Positions 1 to 7,095 of a DNA stretch of 64,000 bases are shown here, piece by piece. The stretch lies in contig CADBQG010000003.1 of assembly GCA_902796805.1 (NCBI GenBank), forward strand, positions 1 through 64,000, in the 5' to 3' direction. The position numbers and the translations under genes were made by a program. A model generated the notes under the pieces. It worked only from the letters and a program-made list of their open reading frames with translations, was not told the origin of the DNA and ran no database searches. Source of the stretch: an uncultured Bacteroidota bacterium (lineage in GTDB: Bacteria > Bacteroidota > Bacteroidia > Bacteroidales > WCHB1-69). Numbering within the stretch: position 1 is the stretch's first letter; each line of letters opens with the position of its first letter.

Positions 1-117
1 AGCTACAGCGGAGAAACAGCAACAGAAATAGCGGTCTCGGCGTGGCCGAGCGGCACATACATCGTGAAAGTTGTAGCAAAAGACGGCAGCGGCGAAGCGA
101 AGCTTATGAAGAGGTAG
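1..117 (+). CDS. C-terminal end of a T9SS type A sorting-domain protein (partial, 5' end outside window)
   Basis: Frame 1 is open from the first base to a TAG at 115-117 and encodes 38 residues. The peptide runs through SGTYIVKVVAKDGSGEAKLM and ends in KR. The pattern SGxYxVKV followed by a short turn and a final basic strand is the end of a T9SS C-terminal domain, which directs cargo through the outer membrane for attachment or release. The cargo part lies outside the window, so its function cannot be stated. A different-frame open stretch starting at base 42 overlaps it and is not coding. Confidence 0.8.
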   Translation, partial: SYSGETATEIAVSAWPSGTYIVKVVAKDGSGEAKLMKR

Positions 118-265
118 AAAATCATATATCCAATGTGACACCCATACTCATTTCAAGCACGCCAAACTTACAGCAGACTGATATAAAACAAAACCTGGCC
201 GGTGTTGATGGTGAAAAATCCTACGATTATTCACAAAAATAAGATTTTCAATTCCAAATTATTTC

Positions 266-273
266 TATTTTTG
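266..273 (+). promoter_or_regulatory. Bacteroidota -7 promoter box (TATTTTTG) for the YbjQ-family gene
   Basis: TATTTTTG fits the TAnnTTTG consensus and ends 15 bases before the ATG at 289, so the leader would be only about 10 nt. The rest of the 118-288 gap shows nothing else recognisable. Confidence 0.55.
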
Positions 274-288
274 CAAAAAAAATAAATC

Positions 289-609
289 ATGATTTTAACA
301 ACAACATCAACAGTGGAAGGCAAACAAGTGGTTGATTACCACGGTGTAGTTTTCGGTGAGGTCATCTCCGGCGTGAATTTCATCAAAGACTTTTTCGCGG
401 GAATCCGCAATATAGTAGGCGGCCGCTCCGGCTCCTACGAAAGCGAGCTTTTGAAGGCGCGCGACAAAGCCATGCAGGAGCTTGAGCAACGCGCTGCCGC
501 ATTAGGCGCAAATGCCGTTATAGGCATTGACGTTGACTATGAAGTTCTGGGACAAGACAACGGTATGCTTATGGTTACGGCATCGGGCACGGCGGTTACG
601 ATTGTGTGA
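289..609 (+). CDS. YbjQ/UPF0145 family protein
   Basis: A 106-residue protein with the YbjQ (UPF0145) pattern. It opens with [10 protein letters not shown] and a [12 protein letters not shown] segment. A conserved GGRSGSYE segment follows at about residues 44-51, then an amphipathic helix and [15 protein letters not shown] near residue 75. Length and motifs cover the whole family domain. The family forms pentameric beta-rich rings and is often labelled heavy-metal-binding from structure, but its cellular role is not established. It is monocistronic here, with its own promoter box just upstream. Confidence 0.85.
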   Translation: MILTTTSTVEGKQVVDYHGVVFGEVISGVNFIKDFFAGIRNIVGGRSGSYESELLKARDKAMQELEQRAAALGANAVIGIDVDYEVLGQDNGMLMVTASGTAVTIV

Positions 610-656
610 ATCTTTCCGGTTTTGCAAAAACTGTTTCGCCACATTAAAAAAAAGTA

Positions 657-664
657 TATCTTTG
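657..664 (+). promoter_or_regulatory. Bacteroidota -7 promoter box (TATCTTTG) for the TPR-ribH-fmt unit
   Basis: TATCTTTG is an exact TAnnTTTG match 27 bases before the ATG at 692. It lies in the short gap after the YbjQ-family gene and probably drives the three following, tightly packed genes. Confidence 0.6.
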
Positions 665-691
665 CACCCCTTAAAATTTATGTAAAAGAAT

Positions 692-1396
692 ATGGCAAAC
701 ACTGAAAAATTAGGCTCCAAGAAAGAGGAACAAGTTCAGGAGAATGAAAATTTCGTTACGAAAACACTCGCTTTCTTCAATAAGTACCAGAATATAATAT
801 ACGGCGTAATAATAGGAATCCTTGTGATTGCACTCGCGGCGCTTGCGTTCAACAGGTTCTACCTGCAGAAGAAAAACGCTGAAGCCTCGGCGATGATGAC
901 ACAGCCGGTTCAGTGGCTCACCCAGGGCGACACCGCCTCGCTGAAACTGGCCCTTGAGGGCGACGGCGAGAACAGCGGATTCATCGACATTGCCGACAAC
1001 TACAAGATAACTAAGACTGCGAACACCGCTAACTATTATGCCGGCCTGACATACCTCAAGCTCGGCCAGAAGGACGAGGCACTCGAGTATCTCAAGAAAT
1101 TCAAGAAGAAAGAGGACGTTCTCTGGTATGCCTGCCAGGCTCTTATCGGCGACATCTACGACGACATGGACGACGAGTCGAAGGCGATAAGCTACTATGA
1201 AAAGGCCGTGAAAGGCGAAGACCCATATTTCACCCCGATGAGCCTTTTCAAGCTCGCGCAGATGTATGAGAGAAAAGAGGACTGGAACAACGCGCTCACC
1301 GCATATCAGAGAATAGAGAAGGACTTTTACACTGAATATAACAGGATGAGCATTGCCCAGTATGCCGAAAGGGCCAAGGCAAAGGCTTCAAAATAA
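692..1396 (+). CDS. Membrane-anchored tetratricopeptide repeat protein (YfgM-like)
   Basis: A 234-residue protein. A charged cytoplasmic N-terminus (about 1-33) is followed by one transmembrane helix at about 34-55, then helical TPR-like repeats. The best repeat is around 115-190, with signatures such as YYAGLTYLKLGQKDEALEYL (residues about 112-131). This architecture resembles YfgM-type proteins, which bring TPRs to the periplasmic face and associate with secretion or chaperone systems; that role is inferred. It precedes ribH with a 5-base gap in a probable operon. Confidence 0.75.
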   Translation: MANTEKLGSKKEEQVQENENFVTKTLAFFNKYQNIIYGVIIGILVIALAALAFNRFYLQKKNAEASAMMTQPVQWLTQGDTASLKLALEGDGENSGFIDIADNYKITKTANTANYYAGLTYLKLGQKDEALEYLKKFKKKEDVLWYACQALIGDIYDDMDDESKAISYYEKAVKGEDPYFTPMSLFKLAQMYERKEDWNNALTAYQRIEKDFYTEYNRMSIAQYAERAKAKASK

Positions 1397-1401
1397 GATT
1401 T

Positions 1402-1890
1402 ATGGACGAAAAGAAGAAAAACTTATCGGAGTTTGTCCCTTTTGAGTTTTCTTCAGCCAAAGACAAAAGAATCGGTATTGTGGTCAGCGAATGGAACGAC
1501 CGCATTACCGATTCTCTTTTGAATGGTGCTGTCGGAAGTCTCAGGGAACATGGCGTAAGGCCGGAAAACATCACGGTGCATAATGTGCCGGGCAGTTTCG
1601 AACTCCCTCTGGGCGCGAAGTGGCTGCTGCAAAATACCGGTGTTGATGCGGTGATCTGCATAGGCTGTGTGATTCAGGGCGAGACACGCCATTTCGACTT
1701 TATTTCGCAGGCTGTGGCCGACGGAATAATGAATGTAGGGCTTGAGTTTTCCAAGCCGGTGGTGTTCAGCGTGCTTACAACCAACAATATGCAGCAGGCC
1801 GAGGAACGCTCCGGCGGGAAACATGGCAACAAAGGCATTGAAGGTGCAGTGTCATGCCTTAAAATGCTCAAAATGCAGGAGTCGCTATGA
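1402..1890 (+). CDS. ribH: 6,7-dimethyl-8-ribityllumazine synthase
   Basis: RibH condenses 5-amino-6-ribitylaminouracil with 3,4-dihydroxy-2-butanone 4-phosphate to make lumazine, the penultimate step of riboflavin synthesis. The 162 residues match the family length. Visible landmarks are the substrate-binding VPGSFELP segment (about 55-62) and GETRHFDFIS (about 93-102), which holds the conserved catalytic histidine. The last four bases overlap the start of fmt (ATGA), suggesting translational coupling. ribD lies about 30 kb away in this window, so the pathway genes are dispersed. Confidence 0.95.
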   Translation: MDEKKKNLSEFVPFEFSSAKDKRIGIVVSEWNDRITDSLLNGAVGSLREHGVRPENITVHNVPGSFELPLGAKWLLQNTGVDAVICIGCVIQGETRHFDFISQAVADGIMNVGLEFSKPVVFSVLTTNNMQQAEERSGGKHGNKGIEGAVSCLKMLKMQESL

Positions 1891-2849
1891 AAAAGCTGAG
1901 AGTTGTCTTCATGGGGACGCCTGAGTTTGCCGTGGCAACGCTCGACACCATACGCAAGAGCGGGCATGAGGTGGTGTGCGTGGTAACAACTCCCGACAAG
2001 CCGGCCGGGAGAGGTCGCCAGACACGCTTCTCTGATGTTAAAAACTACGCACTTCAACATGGTCTGCCGCTGAAACAGCCCGAAAAACTCAAGGACGACG
2101 CACTCGTGGAAGACCTCCGCGACTACCTCGCCGACGTGTTTGTGGTGGTGGCCTTCAGGATGCTCCCTAAATGCATATACCAGATACCGCCTATGGGCAC
2201 TTTCAATGTACACGCCTCGCTGCTGCCGCAGTACCGCGGCGCCGCGCCGATACAGCGCGCCATAATGAACGGCGAGACGATGACCGGAGTAACAACCTTC
2301 CTGCTCGACGAACATACCGACACAGGCTTGATCCTCAACCAGACCCCTGTGCCTATTCTACCCGGCGACAATGCAGGCACACTTCACGACAAACTCATGG
2401 TGGCGGGTGCGGAACTGGCGGTGAAAACCCTTGACCAGCTTGCCGCAGGACAGGCAAAACCCACACCGCAGCCCATTGTTCCCGACTTGAAGCCGGCTCC
2501 CAAGCTTTTTAAAGATGATATGCATATCGTCTGGGATAACCCGGCTGCGAAAATCCTCGACCAGATAAGGGGACTCTCACCGTACCCCGCAGCGTTTTCG
2601 CTGCTTAAACCAAAAGGGTCTGATGAAAAGCCTCTCGTGCTTAAAATTTTCGACGCAATCGTCTCGGATGTGGAAAGTGTTGACAAACCAGGTAGAATAA
2701 AGCTTCAATCAACGAAAAAAATGGCGATTTCAACCCAAGATTTCGATATTTTCATCAATTCCTTGCAAATTGAAGGAAAAAAGAGAATGAAAATAGAAGA
2801 ATTTCTCAAGGGTTTTCATTTTGAAAATTACACCTTTTTTCTTGAATAG
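1887..2849 (+). CDS. fmt: Methionyl-tRNA formyltransferase
   Basis: Fmt transfers a formyl group from 10-formyl-tetrahydrofolate to initiator Met-tRNA. The 320-residue protein has the N-terminal FMGTPEFAV motif and the catalytic region FNVHASLLPQYRGAAPIQ (about 105-122). A C-terminal OB-like tRNA-binding domain begins near residue 205 with LSPYPAAFS. Family length is normal. The start overlaps ribH by 4 bases. The final 50 residues are rich in lysine and phenylalanine and the DNA becomes AT-rich there. Confidence 0.95.
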   Translation: MKKLRVVFMGTPEFAVATLDTIRKSGHEVVCVVTTPDKPAGRGRQTRFSDVKNYALQHGLPLKQPEKLKDDALVEDLRDYLADVFVVVAFRMLPKCIYQIPPMGTFNVHASLLPQYRGAAPIQRAIMNGETMTGVTTFLLDEHTDTGLILNQTPVPILPGDNAGTLHDKLMVAGAELAVKTLDQLAAGQAKPTPQPIVPDLKPAPKLFKDDMHIVWDNPAAKILDQIRGLSPYPAAFSLLKPKGSDEKPLVLKIFDAIVSDVESVDKPGRIKLQSTKKMAISTQDFDIFINSLQIEGKKRMKIEEFLKGFHFENYTFFLE

Positions 2850-2942
2850 TGTAAATTGCGGCGTTCGGTGGTGCTAAATATAAACAATTTAAAATATTTT
2901 ATTCACAATCGGCGAACATAATTGACATTTAACAAAATTTGT

Positions 2943-2950
2943 TAAATTTG
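2943..2950 (+). promoter_or_regulatory. Promoter -7 box (TAAATTTG) for the HU gene
   Basis: TAAATTTG fits TAnnTTTG. A TTG at 2922-2924 sits 18 bases upstream, where the -33 element is expected. The region 2850-2988 is strongly AT-rich, as expected for a highly expressed HU gene. Confidence 0.55.
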
Positions 2951-2988
2951 TCGCTCAATTTAAATACTAACTTTTTAAATTAAAGAAC

Positions 2989-3258
2989 ATGAACAAGAGT
3001 GAATTAATCAGTGCAATGGCTGAGCAAGCCGGTTTGACAAAAGTTCAGGCCAAAGCTGCCTTGGAAGCTTTCGTGGCTTCTACCGAGAACGCCTTGAAAA
3101 AAGGTGGTAAGGTTTCTTTGATTGGATTCGGATCTTTCAGCGTTGCAGAGCGCAAGGCAAGAACCGGCCACAATCCTCAAACAGGCAAGAAAATCAAGAT
3201 TGCCGCAAAGAAAGTCGTTAAGTTCAAGGCTGGTTCGGCTTTTGACAAGATGAAATAA
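2989..3258 (+). CDS. HU family DNA-binding protein
   Basis: An 89-residue histone-like protein that bends and compacts DNA as a dimer. The start MNKSELISAMAEQAGLTK, the central GFGSFSVAERKARTG arm region (about 46-60) and the GHNPQTGKKI tip are classic HU/IHF features. Length is exact for the family. Codon use is noticeably T- and A-rich compared with neighbours, consistent with high expression. The gene is flanked by its own promoter box and a strong terminator, so it is probably monocistronic. Confidence 0.95.
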   Translation: MNKSELISAMAEQAGLTKVQAKAALEAFVASTENALKKGGKVSLIGFGSFSVAERKARTGHNPQTGKKIKIAAKKVVKFKAGSAFDKMK

Positions 3259-3280
3259 GGAATTTTCAATCTTTATTTAT

Positions 3281-3305
3281 AAAAAGCCCTGCAAAGGGCT
3301 TTTTT
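3281..3305 (+). terminator. Rho-independent terminator after HU
   Basis: A perfect stem of AAAAAGCCCT and AGGGCTTTTT with a short loop, continuing into a T run, 22 bases after the HU stop codon. Confidence 0.9.
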
Positions 3306-3316
3306 GTTGTGCTGTA

Positions 3317-4012
3317 ATGAGAAGAGTTGAAGACAGAAAACAGAGAGGCGAACTGACGAGATACATAGAGGGGTTCGTAACAGAAGAGCGCGTCGCCACA
3401 TTGAGGCGTGTGCTTGAGAACCGCACGCGGCATATAACAGTTGTGCTTGAAGACCTTTACCAGACCCAGAACATCAGCGCGGTGCTGCGAACGTGCGACT
3501 GCTACGGAATACAGGATGTGCACGTCCTGAAAAGGCGCAACGAGTTCGCAATACACAAGGACATAAGCATGGGGGCCGACAAATGGCTTACGATAAGGGA
3601 GTATGCTCACGAAGACTACAGGGAGCAGGTGAAGAATTGCATCGACGGTCTTCACGACAAGGGCTATCTTGTCGCAGCCACGCTCCCCGACGAGAGGCGT
3701 ATGACATTCTTCGACATTCCTGTCGGACAGAAGGTTGCATACATGTTCGGCACCGAACTCACAGGTCTTTCTGAAGAGGCAAAGGAGATGGCCGACGTGA
3801 ATGTGCTGATCCCCATGTACGGCTTCACCGAAAGCTTCAATATCTCAAACTCGGCGGCCATAATCCTGTCGCACACCTCGGAGAAACTGCGCAAGTCGGA
3901 CGTTGACTGGAGGTTGGGCGATGAGGAGGCGGAAGAGCTCTATTTCGAGTGGCTTCAGAAGAGCGTGCGCAACCCTGACACCCTGATAAGGCACTATCTC
4001 TCAAAATCATAG
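3317..4012 (+). CDS. trmH: TrmH-family (SpoU) tRNA/rRNA 2'-O-methyltransferase
   Basis: A 231-residue SPOUT methyltransferase. The N-terminal part carries the LEDLYQTQNISAVLRTCDCY segment (about residues 43-62), matching the conserved asparagine and arginine region of TrmH. The C-terminal knot carries MFGTELTGLSEEA (about 143-155) and IPMYGFTESFNISNSAAIIL (about 169-188), the S-adenosylmethionine-binding motifs. The C-terminal extension also resembles TrmH, which methylates G18 in the D-loop of tRNA. A 23S rRNA target cannot be excluded. It starts just after the HU terminator and converges with pnuC 16 bases on. Confidence 0.85.
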   Translation: MRRVEDRKQRGELTRYIEGFVTEERVATLRRVLENRTRHITVVLEDLYQTQNISAVLRTCDCYGIQDVHVLKRRNEFAIHKDISMGADKWLTIREYAHEDYREQVKNCIDGLHDKGYLVAATLPDERRMTFFDIPVGQKVAYMFGTELTGLSEEAKEMADVNVLIPMYGFTESFNISNSAAIILSHTSEKLRKSDVDWRLGDEEAEELYFEWLQKSVRNPDTLIRHYLSKS

Positions 4013-4028
4013 CACAAAAACGCGACGA

Positions 4029-4622
4029 TCATTCGGCGCGGCTGTTCACATATTGGCGCTTCCAGCTGATATATCCCATCACGGCAACGGCAACATAAAC
4101 GATATAAAGCACGGCTGTGGGGTAAAGTCCCTTCCAGAAGTAGAGGGCGACTGACACAACATCCACCACTATCCACAAAAGCCACTGTTCAAGGTATTTG
4201 TGGGCGAGCATCCACATGGCAACTATGCTGAGTGAAGTGGTGAAGGCATCGCCAACGGGAACTGGGCTATCGGTGAACTTCCCCAGCACGAGATATATGG
4301 CAAGCCACAGCAAACCTGCGGAAACGGCCAGCGGCAGAATCTTTTTCTTCGGTGTTTTTGATATTGTCAGCTCATCAGTTGCGGTATTTCCAGCCGCACC
4401 TCCGGTGCGTTTCCTGTAAGTCCATACGGCAAGACCGTAAATATTGGCGAAGATGTAGTATACATTCAGGGCGGCGTCGGCATAGAACCTCCCAGTTGCA
4501 TAAATCACCACATAGAAGGCCGACATAACAATGCCGACTGGCCAAAGCCAGACATTGGCCTTGTATTCCAGAAAAAGGTACAACAGTCCTATCGAAGCGC
4601 CTATTATCTCTACAACATCCAT
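4029..4622 (-). CDS. pnuC: Nicotinamide riboside transporter PnuC family
   Basis: A 197-residue inner-membrane protein with about six to seven hydrophobic helices. The N-terminal segment with LEYKANVWLWPVGIVMSAFY (about 18-37) carries the tryptophan-rich pattern of PnuC. The second half has ALYFWKGLYPTAVLYIVYVA (about 158-177). PnuC proteins are facilitative carriers for nicotinamide riboside; relatives can carry thiamin or riboflavin, so the substrate is inferred. I see no TPP or other riboswitch fold in the short upstream region, which favours an NAD precursor. Confidence 0.85.
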   Translation of the reverse strand: MDVVEIIGASIGLLYLFLEYKANVWLWPVGIVMSAFYVVIYATGRFYADAALNVYYIFANIYGLAVWTYRKRTGGAAGNTATDELTISKTPKKKILPLAVSAGLLWLAIYLVLGKFTDSPVPVGDAFTTSLSIVAMWMLAHKYLEQWLLWIVVDVVSVALYFWKGLYPTAVLYIVYVAVAVMGYISWKRQYVNSRAE

Positions 4623-4700
4623 ATATAATTTTCGCTGACCATCAACGTTTGTTTGTTAATAATTATTGTGGAAATCATGGAAAAAATCGTCAATAACTGT

Positions 4701-4708
4701 TACTTTTG
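4701..4708 (+). promoter_or_regulatory. Promoter -7 box (TACTTTTG) that fixes the EnvC-like start
   Basis: TACTTTTG fits TAnnTTTG and lies 20 bases before the ATG at 4728. The same frame is open back to 4653, but those upstream starts precede the promoter and could not be on the transcript. They also lack a signal peptide. Confidence 0.6.
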
Positions 4709-4727
4709 CCAAAATATAGTTATTAGA

Positions 4728-6032
4728 ATGAGGTCTTTGCACTTTGGATTTAAAATAACAGCCATATCCTTCTTCCTTTTGCTGTGCCTTGCAGTTCCCT
4801 TGCATACAGGCGCACAAAGCGGCAAGAGCAGTGCGCAGCTCAAAAAAGACCGCCAGAAGATAGAGACCGACATTGCGAACACCCAGAAGCTGTTAAAGAA
4901 AACCGAGTCGAACCAGAAGGCTGCGGTGCAGCAGGCTGCCCTCTTACGTCAGCAGATAAGCAACCGCGAGAAAATCATAACGAACCTGAACTCCCAGATA
5001 ATACAGATGGACGACGAGCAGGAGCAGAACGAGAAGGAGATAAAGCAGTTGCAGAAGAGACTTTCGTACATGAAGGCCGACTACGCGCAGGTGGTTTATA
5101 ACGCCTACAGGAACAGACGCTTGCTCGACAAGGTTACTTTCATATTGTCGGCCGAGGATTTCTCCCAGATGTTCCGCAGGATGCGTTATTACAACATATT
5201 TTCGAAGAGCATCAAGGAACAGTCGGAGCAGATTTCAAAGACATCAGAGGAACTTGCGAGGAAGAACGAGGAGATAGTGGAATTGAGGAACGACAAGCTC
5301 AACACTCTCTCCACAAAGGAGAAGGAGATAAAAAACTTGGAGTCTGACAGGAGAAAGAAGACCCGGAACGCCGAGCAGCTCAAGAAGGAGTCGCAAAAGT
5401 TGAGCGCGGAGCTGAAGCAGAAGCAGCAGAAGCGCAAGGAGATAGATGCGGCGATACAGAAAGCCGTGAAGGATGAGATAGCAAGGGCAAACGCTGCCAG
5501 AAGCAAATCCGCGAAGTCGTCTTCCCCTAAGTCTTCGGGAGAAACCACTGCGGCAGCGTCGTCCTCAAACCCGCGGGCCACGACTTCCATAACCATGACT
5601 CCGGAGGAGAAAAGTCTGAACACCTCTTTCGTCAACAACAAGGGAAAACTCCCATGGCCCGTGGCGAAGGGCGCGAAGGTCAGCGACTTCGGCAACTATT
5701 CGCACCCCGACGTGCCTTCGGTGCAGATCGAGAACCACGGAATCGACATAATGGTTGAGTCGGGTGCCACCGCTCGGGCAGTCTTCGACGGAGTTGTGAC
5801 AAGTGTCATGAACATAATGGGCACCACTGTCGTGATGGTGCGCCACGGAGAGTATCTTACCGTGTACCAGAATCTTGCAAACGCGCGAGTGAAAAAGGGC
5901 GACAAGGTCTCAACCAAGGAAACCATCGGAACTGTGGCCAAAAGCGCTACATCCAACACCTACGAGCTCCATTTCGAGATCTGGAAGAACGACAGGTATG
6001 TAAATCCAAACGAATGGCTTGCAAGAAGATAG
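4728..6032 (+). CDS. EnvC-like murein hydrolase activator (degenerate M23 domain)
   Basis: A 434-residue periplasmic protein. The signal peptide is about residues 1-30, ending in TGAQS. A long coiled coil follows (about 35-255), then a Ser/Ala/Lys-rich linker and a C-terminal LytM/M23 domain (about 330-434). The zinc site looks lost. The usual H-x-G-x-D reads ENHGIDI, with Asn at the His position; the usual HLHFE reads ELHFE; and the YxHL motif reads YQNL. Loss of the zinc ligands is typical of EnvC/NlpD-type proteins, which activate amidases at the septum rather than cutting peptidoglycan. The start was chosen at 4728 because the promoter box lies inside the longer reading frame. engB follows after 3 bases. 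Confidence 0.85.
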   Translation: MRSLHFGFKITAISFFLLLCLAVPLHTGAQSGKSSAQLKKDRQKIETDIANTQKLLKKTESNQKAAVQQAALLRQQISNREKIITNLNSQIIQMDDEQEQNEKEIKQLQKRLSYMKADYAQVVYNAYRNRRLLDKVTFILSAEDFSQMFRRMRYYNIFSKSIKEQSEQISKTSEELARKNEEIVELRNDKLNTLSTKEKEIKNLESDRRKKTRNAEQLKKESQKLSAELKQKQQKRKEIDAAIQKAVKDEIARANAARSKSAKSSSPKSSGETTAAASSSNPRATTSITMTPEEKSLNTSFVNNKGKLPWPVAKGAKVSDFGNYSHPDVPSVQIENHGIDIMVESGATARAVFDGVVTSVMNIMGTTVVMVRHGEYLTVYQNLANARVKKGDKVSTKETIGTVAKSATSNTYELHFEIWKNDRYVNPNEWLARR

Positions 6033-6035
6033 ACT

Positions 6036-6650
6036 ATGCTGATAAAAACGGCCACATACATGCAGAGTGAGAGCGACTGGAAGAAGTGCCCGCCGCCCAC
6101 GTTCCCCGAATACGCCTTCATAGGACGCTCCAATGTGGGGAAGTCTTCACTCATAAACATGCTCGTGAACAACAAAAGCTTGGCAAAAACTTCGTCAAAA
6201 CCCGGCAAAACCCAGACAATAAACCATTTTGTAATTAACAAGAACTGGTATCTCGTGGATCTTCCCGGGTATGGCTATGCCAAAATCTCAAAGACGATGC
6301 GCGAAAAATGGCAGAAGATGATTTCAGACTACCTTCTCTTCCGCGAAAATCTCCAGCTTGTCTTCGTCCTCGTCGACGCCAGGATCGAACCGCAGCAGAT
6401 AGACATAGACTTCATCAACAACCTCGGCGAGAATGGAGTCCCTTTCGCCATCATCTACACCAAGACCGACAAAATCTCAAAGTCGAAGACTTGCTCAACA
6501 ATGCAGAAGATGAAGAACATTCTTTCAGAGACATGGGAGGAACTTCCGAAAATATTCATGTCGTCCGCTGTCGAGGGTTCAGGAAAAGAGGAGATACTTA
6601 GCTATATAGAAGAAGTTAACGATTTGTTTTACAGTAATATGCAGAAATAA
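6036..6650 (+). CDS. engB: Ribosome biogenesis GTPase EngB/YsxC
   Basis: A 204-residue small GTPase needed for late 50S subunit assembly. The G motifs are visible in order: G1 GRSNVGKSS (about 30-38), G3 DLPGYGYAK (about 74-82), G4 TKTDK (about 144-148) and G5 SSAVEGSG. Length is normal. Its stop and the next start share one base (TAATG), indicating translational coupling with the META lipoprotein. Confidence 0.95.
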   Translation: MLIKTATYMQSESDWKKCPPPTFPEYAFIGRSNVGKSSLINMLVNNKSLAKTSSKPGKTQTINHFVINKNWYLVDLPGYGYAKISKTMREKWQKMISDYLLFRENLQLVFVLVDARIEPQQIDIDFINNLGENGVPFAIIYTKTDKISKSKTCSTMQKMKNILSETWEELPKIFMSSAVEGSGKEEILSYIEEVNDLFYSNMQK

Positions 6651-7093
6651 TGAAAAAAACGGTTTTTATTCTGATTTCAATATCTTTGGTGGCCTTCTCG
6701 TGCTGCAAGTCGGCAAAATCAGCAAAAAACGGCAGAAATATGCCTCTTGTGGGCACGCAGTGGAACTTGACTCACATCGAGAGTGAGGACATAATGAACG
6801 AGTTCGCCCTCAGACCGTTTCTTATTTTCGACTCAACGAGGGCAATCCGCGGGAACTTGGGCTGCAACACTTTTTTCGGCGAATACCAGTTGTTGAGAAA
6901 AAACAAAGTCAGAATAGAATACAAGGGCGCCACAAAGCGTCTCTGTCAAAAGATGGATGTCGAGAAAAAATTCATCAACGCCCTGAAAAGCGACATAACC
7001 CGCTATGAGACGGACGGCAATGTGTTGATATTGTTTTCCGACAAAAAAGAGGTTATGAGGTTCACAGGCGTTGACCTGAGCGAGGTAGAATAG
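6650..7093 (+). CDS. META domain (HslJ-like) lipoprotein
   Basis: A 147-residue protein with a lipoprotein signal (MKKTVFILISISLVAFSCC, lipid-modified Cys at 18 or 19). A META domain follows, beginning with VGTQWNLTHI and containing LGCNTFFGEYQL. The family (HslJ/META) forms small periplasmic beta domains, and in E. coli a relative confers novobiocin tolerance. The function here is unknown. It overlaps engB by one base and converges with the next gene, with only two bases between stop codons. Confidence 0.8.
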   Translation: MKKTVFILISISLVAFSCCKSAKSAKNGRNMPLVGTQWNLTHIESEDIMNEFALRPFLIFDSTRAIRGNLGCNTFFGEYQLLRKNKVRIEYKGATKRLCQKMDVEKKFINALKSDITRYETDGNVLILFSDKKEVMRFTGVDLSEVE

Positions 7094-7095
7094 TG

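Noticed and set aside
42-242. 66-codon open frame at the left edge
   Set aside because: It overlaps, in another frame, the end of a T9SS domain readable in frame 1, and its residues show no protein-like pattern.
4623-4727. A riboswitch controlling pnuC
   Set aside because: The 105-base gap has no TPP, NAD or FMN aptamer motifs that I can recognise, and it is too short once the opposite promoter is placed.
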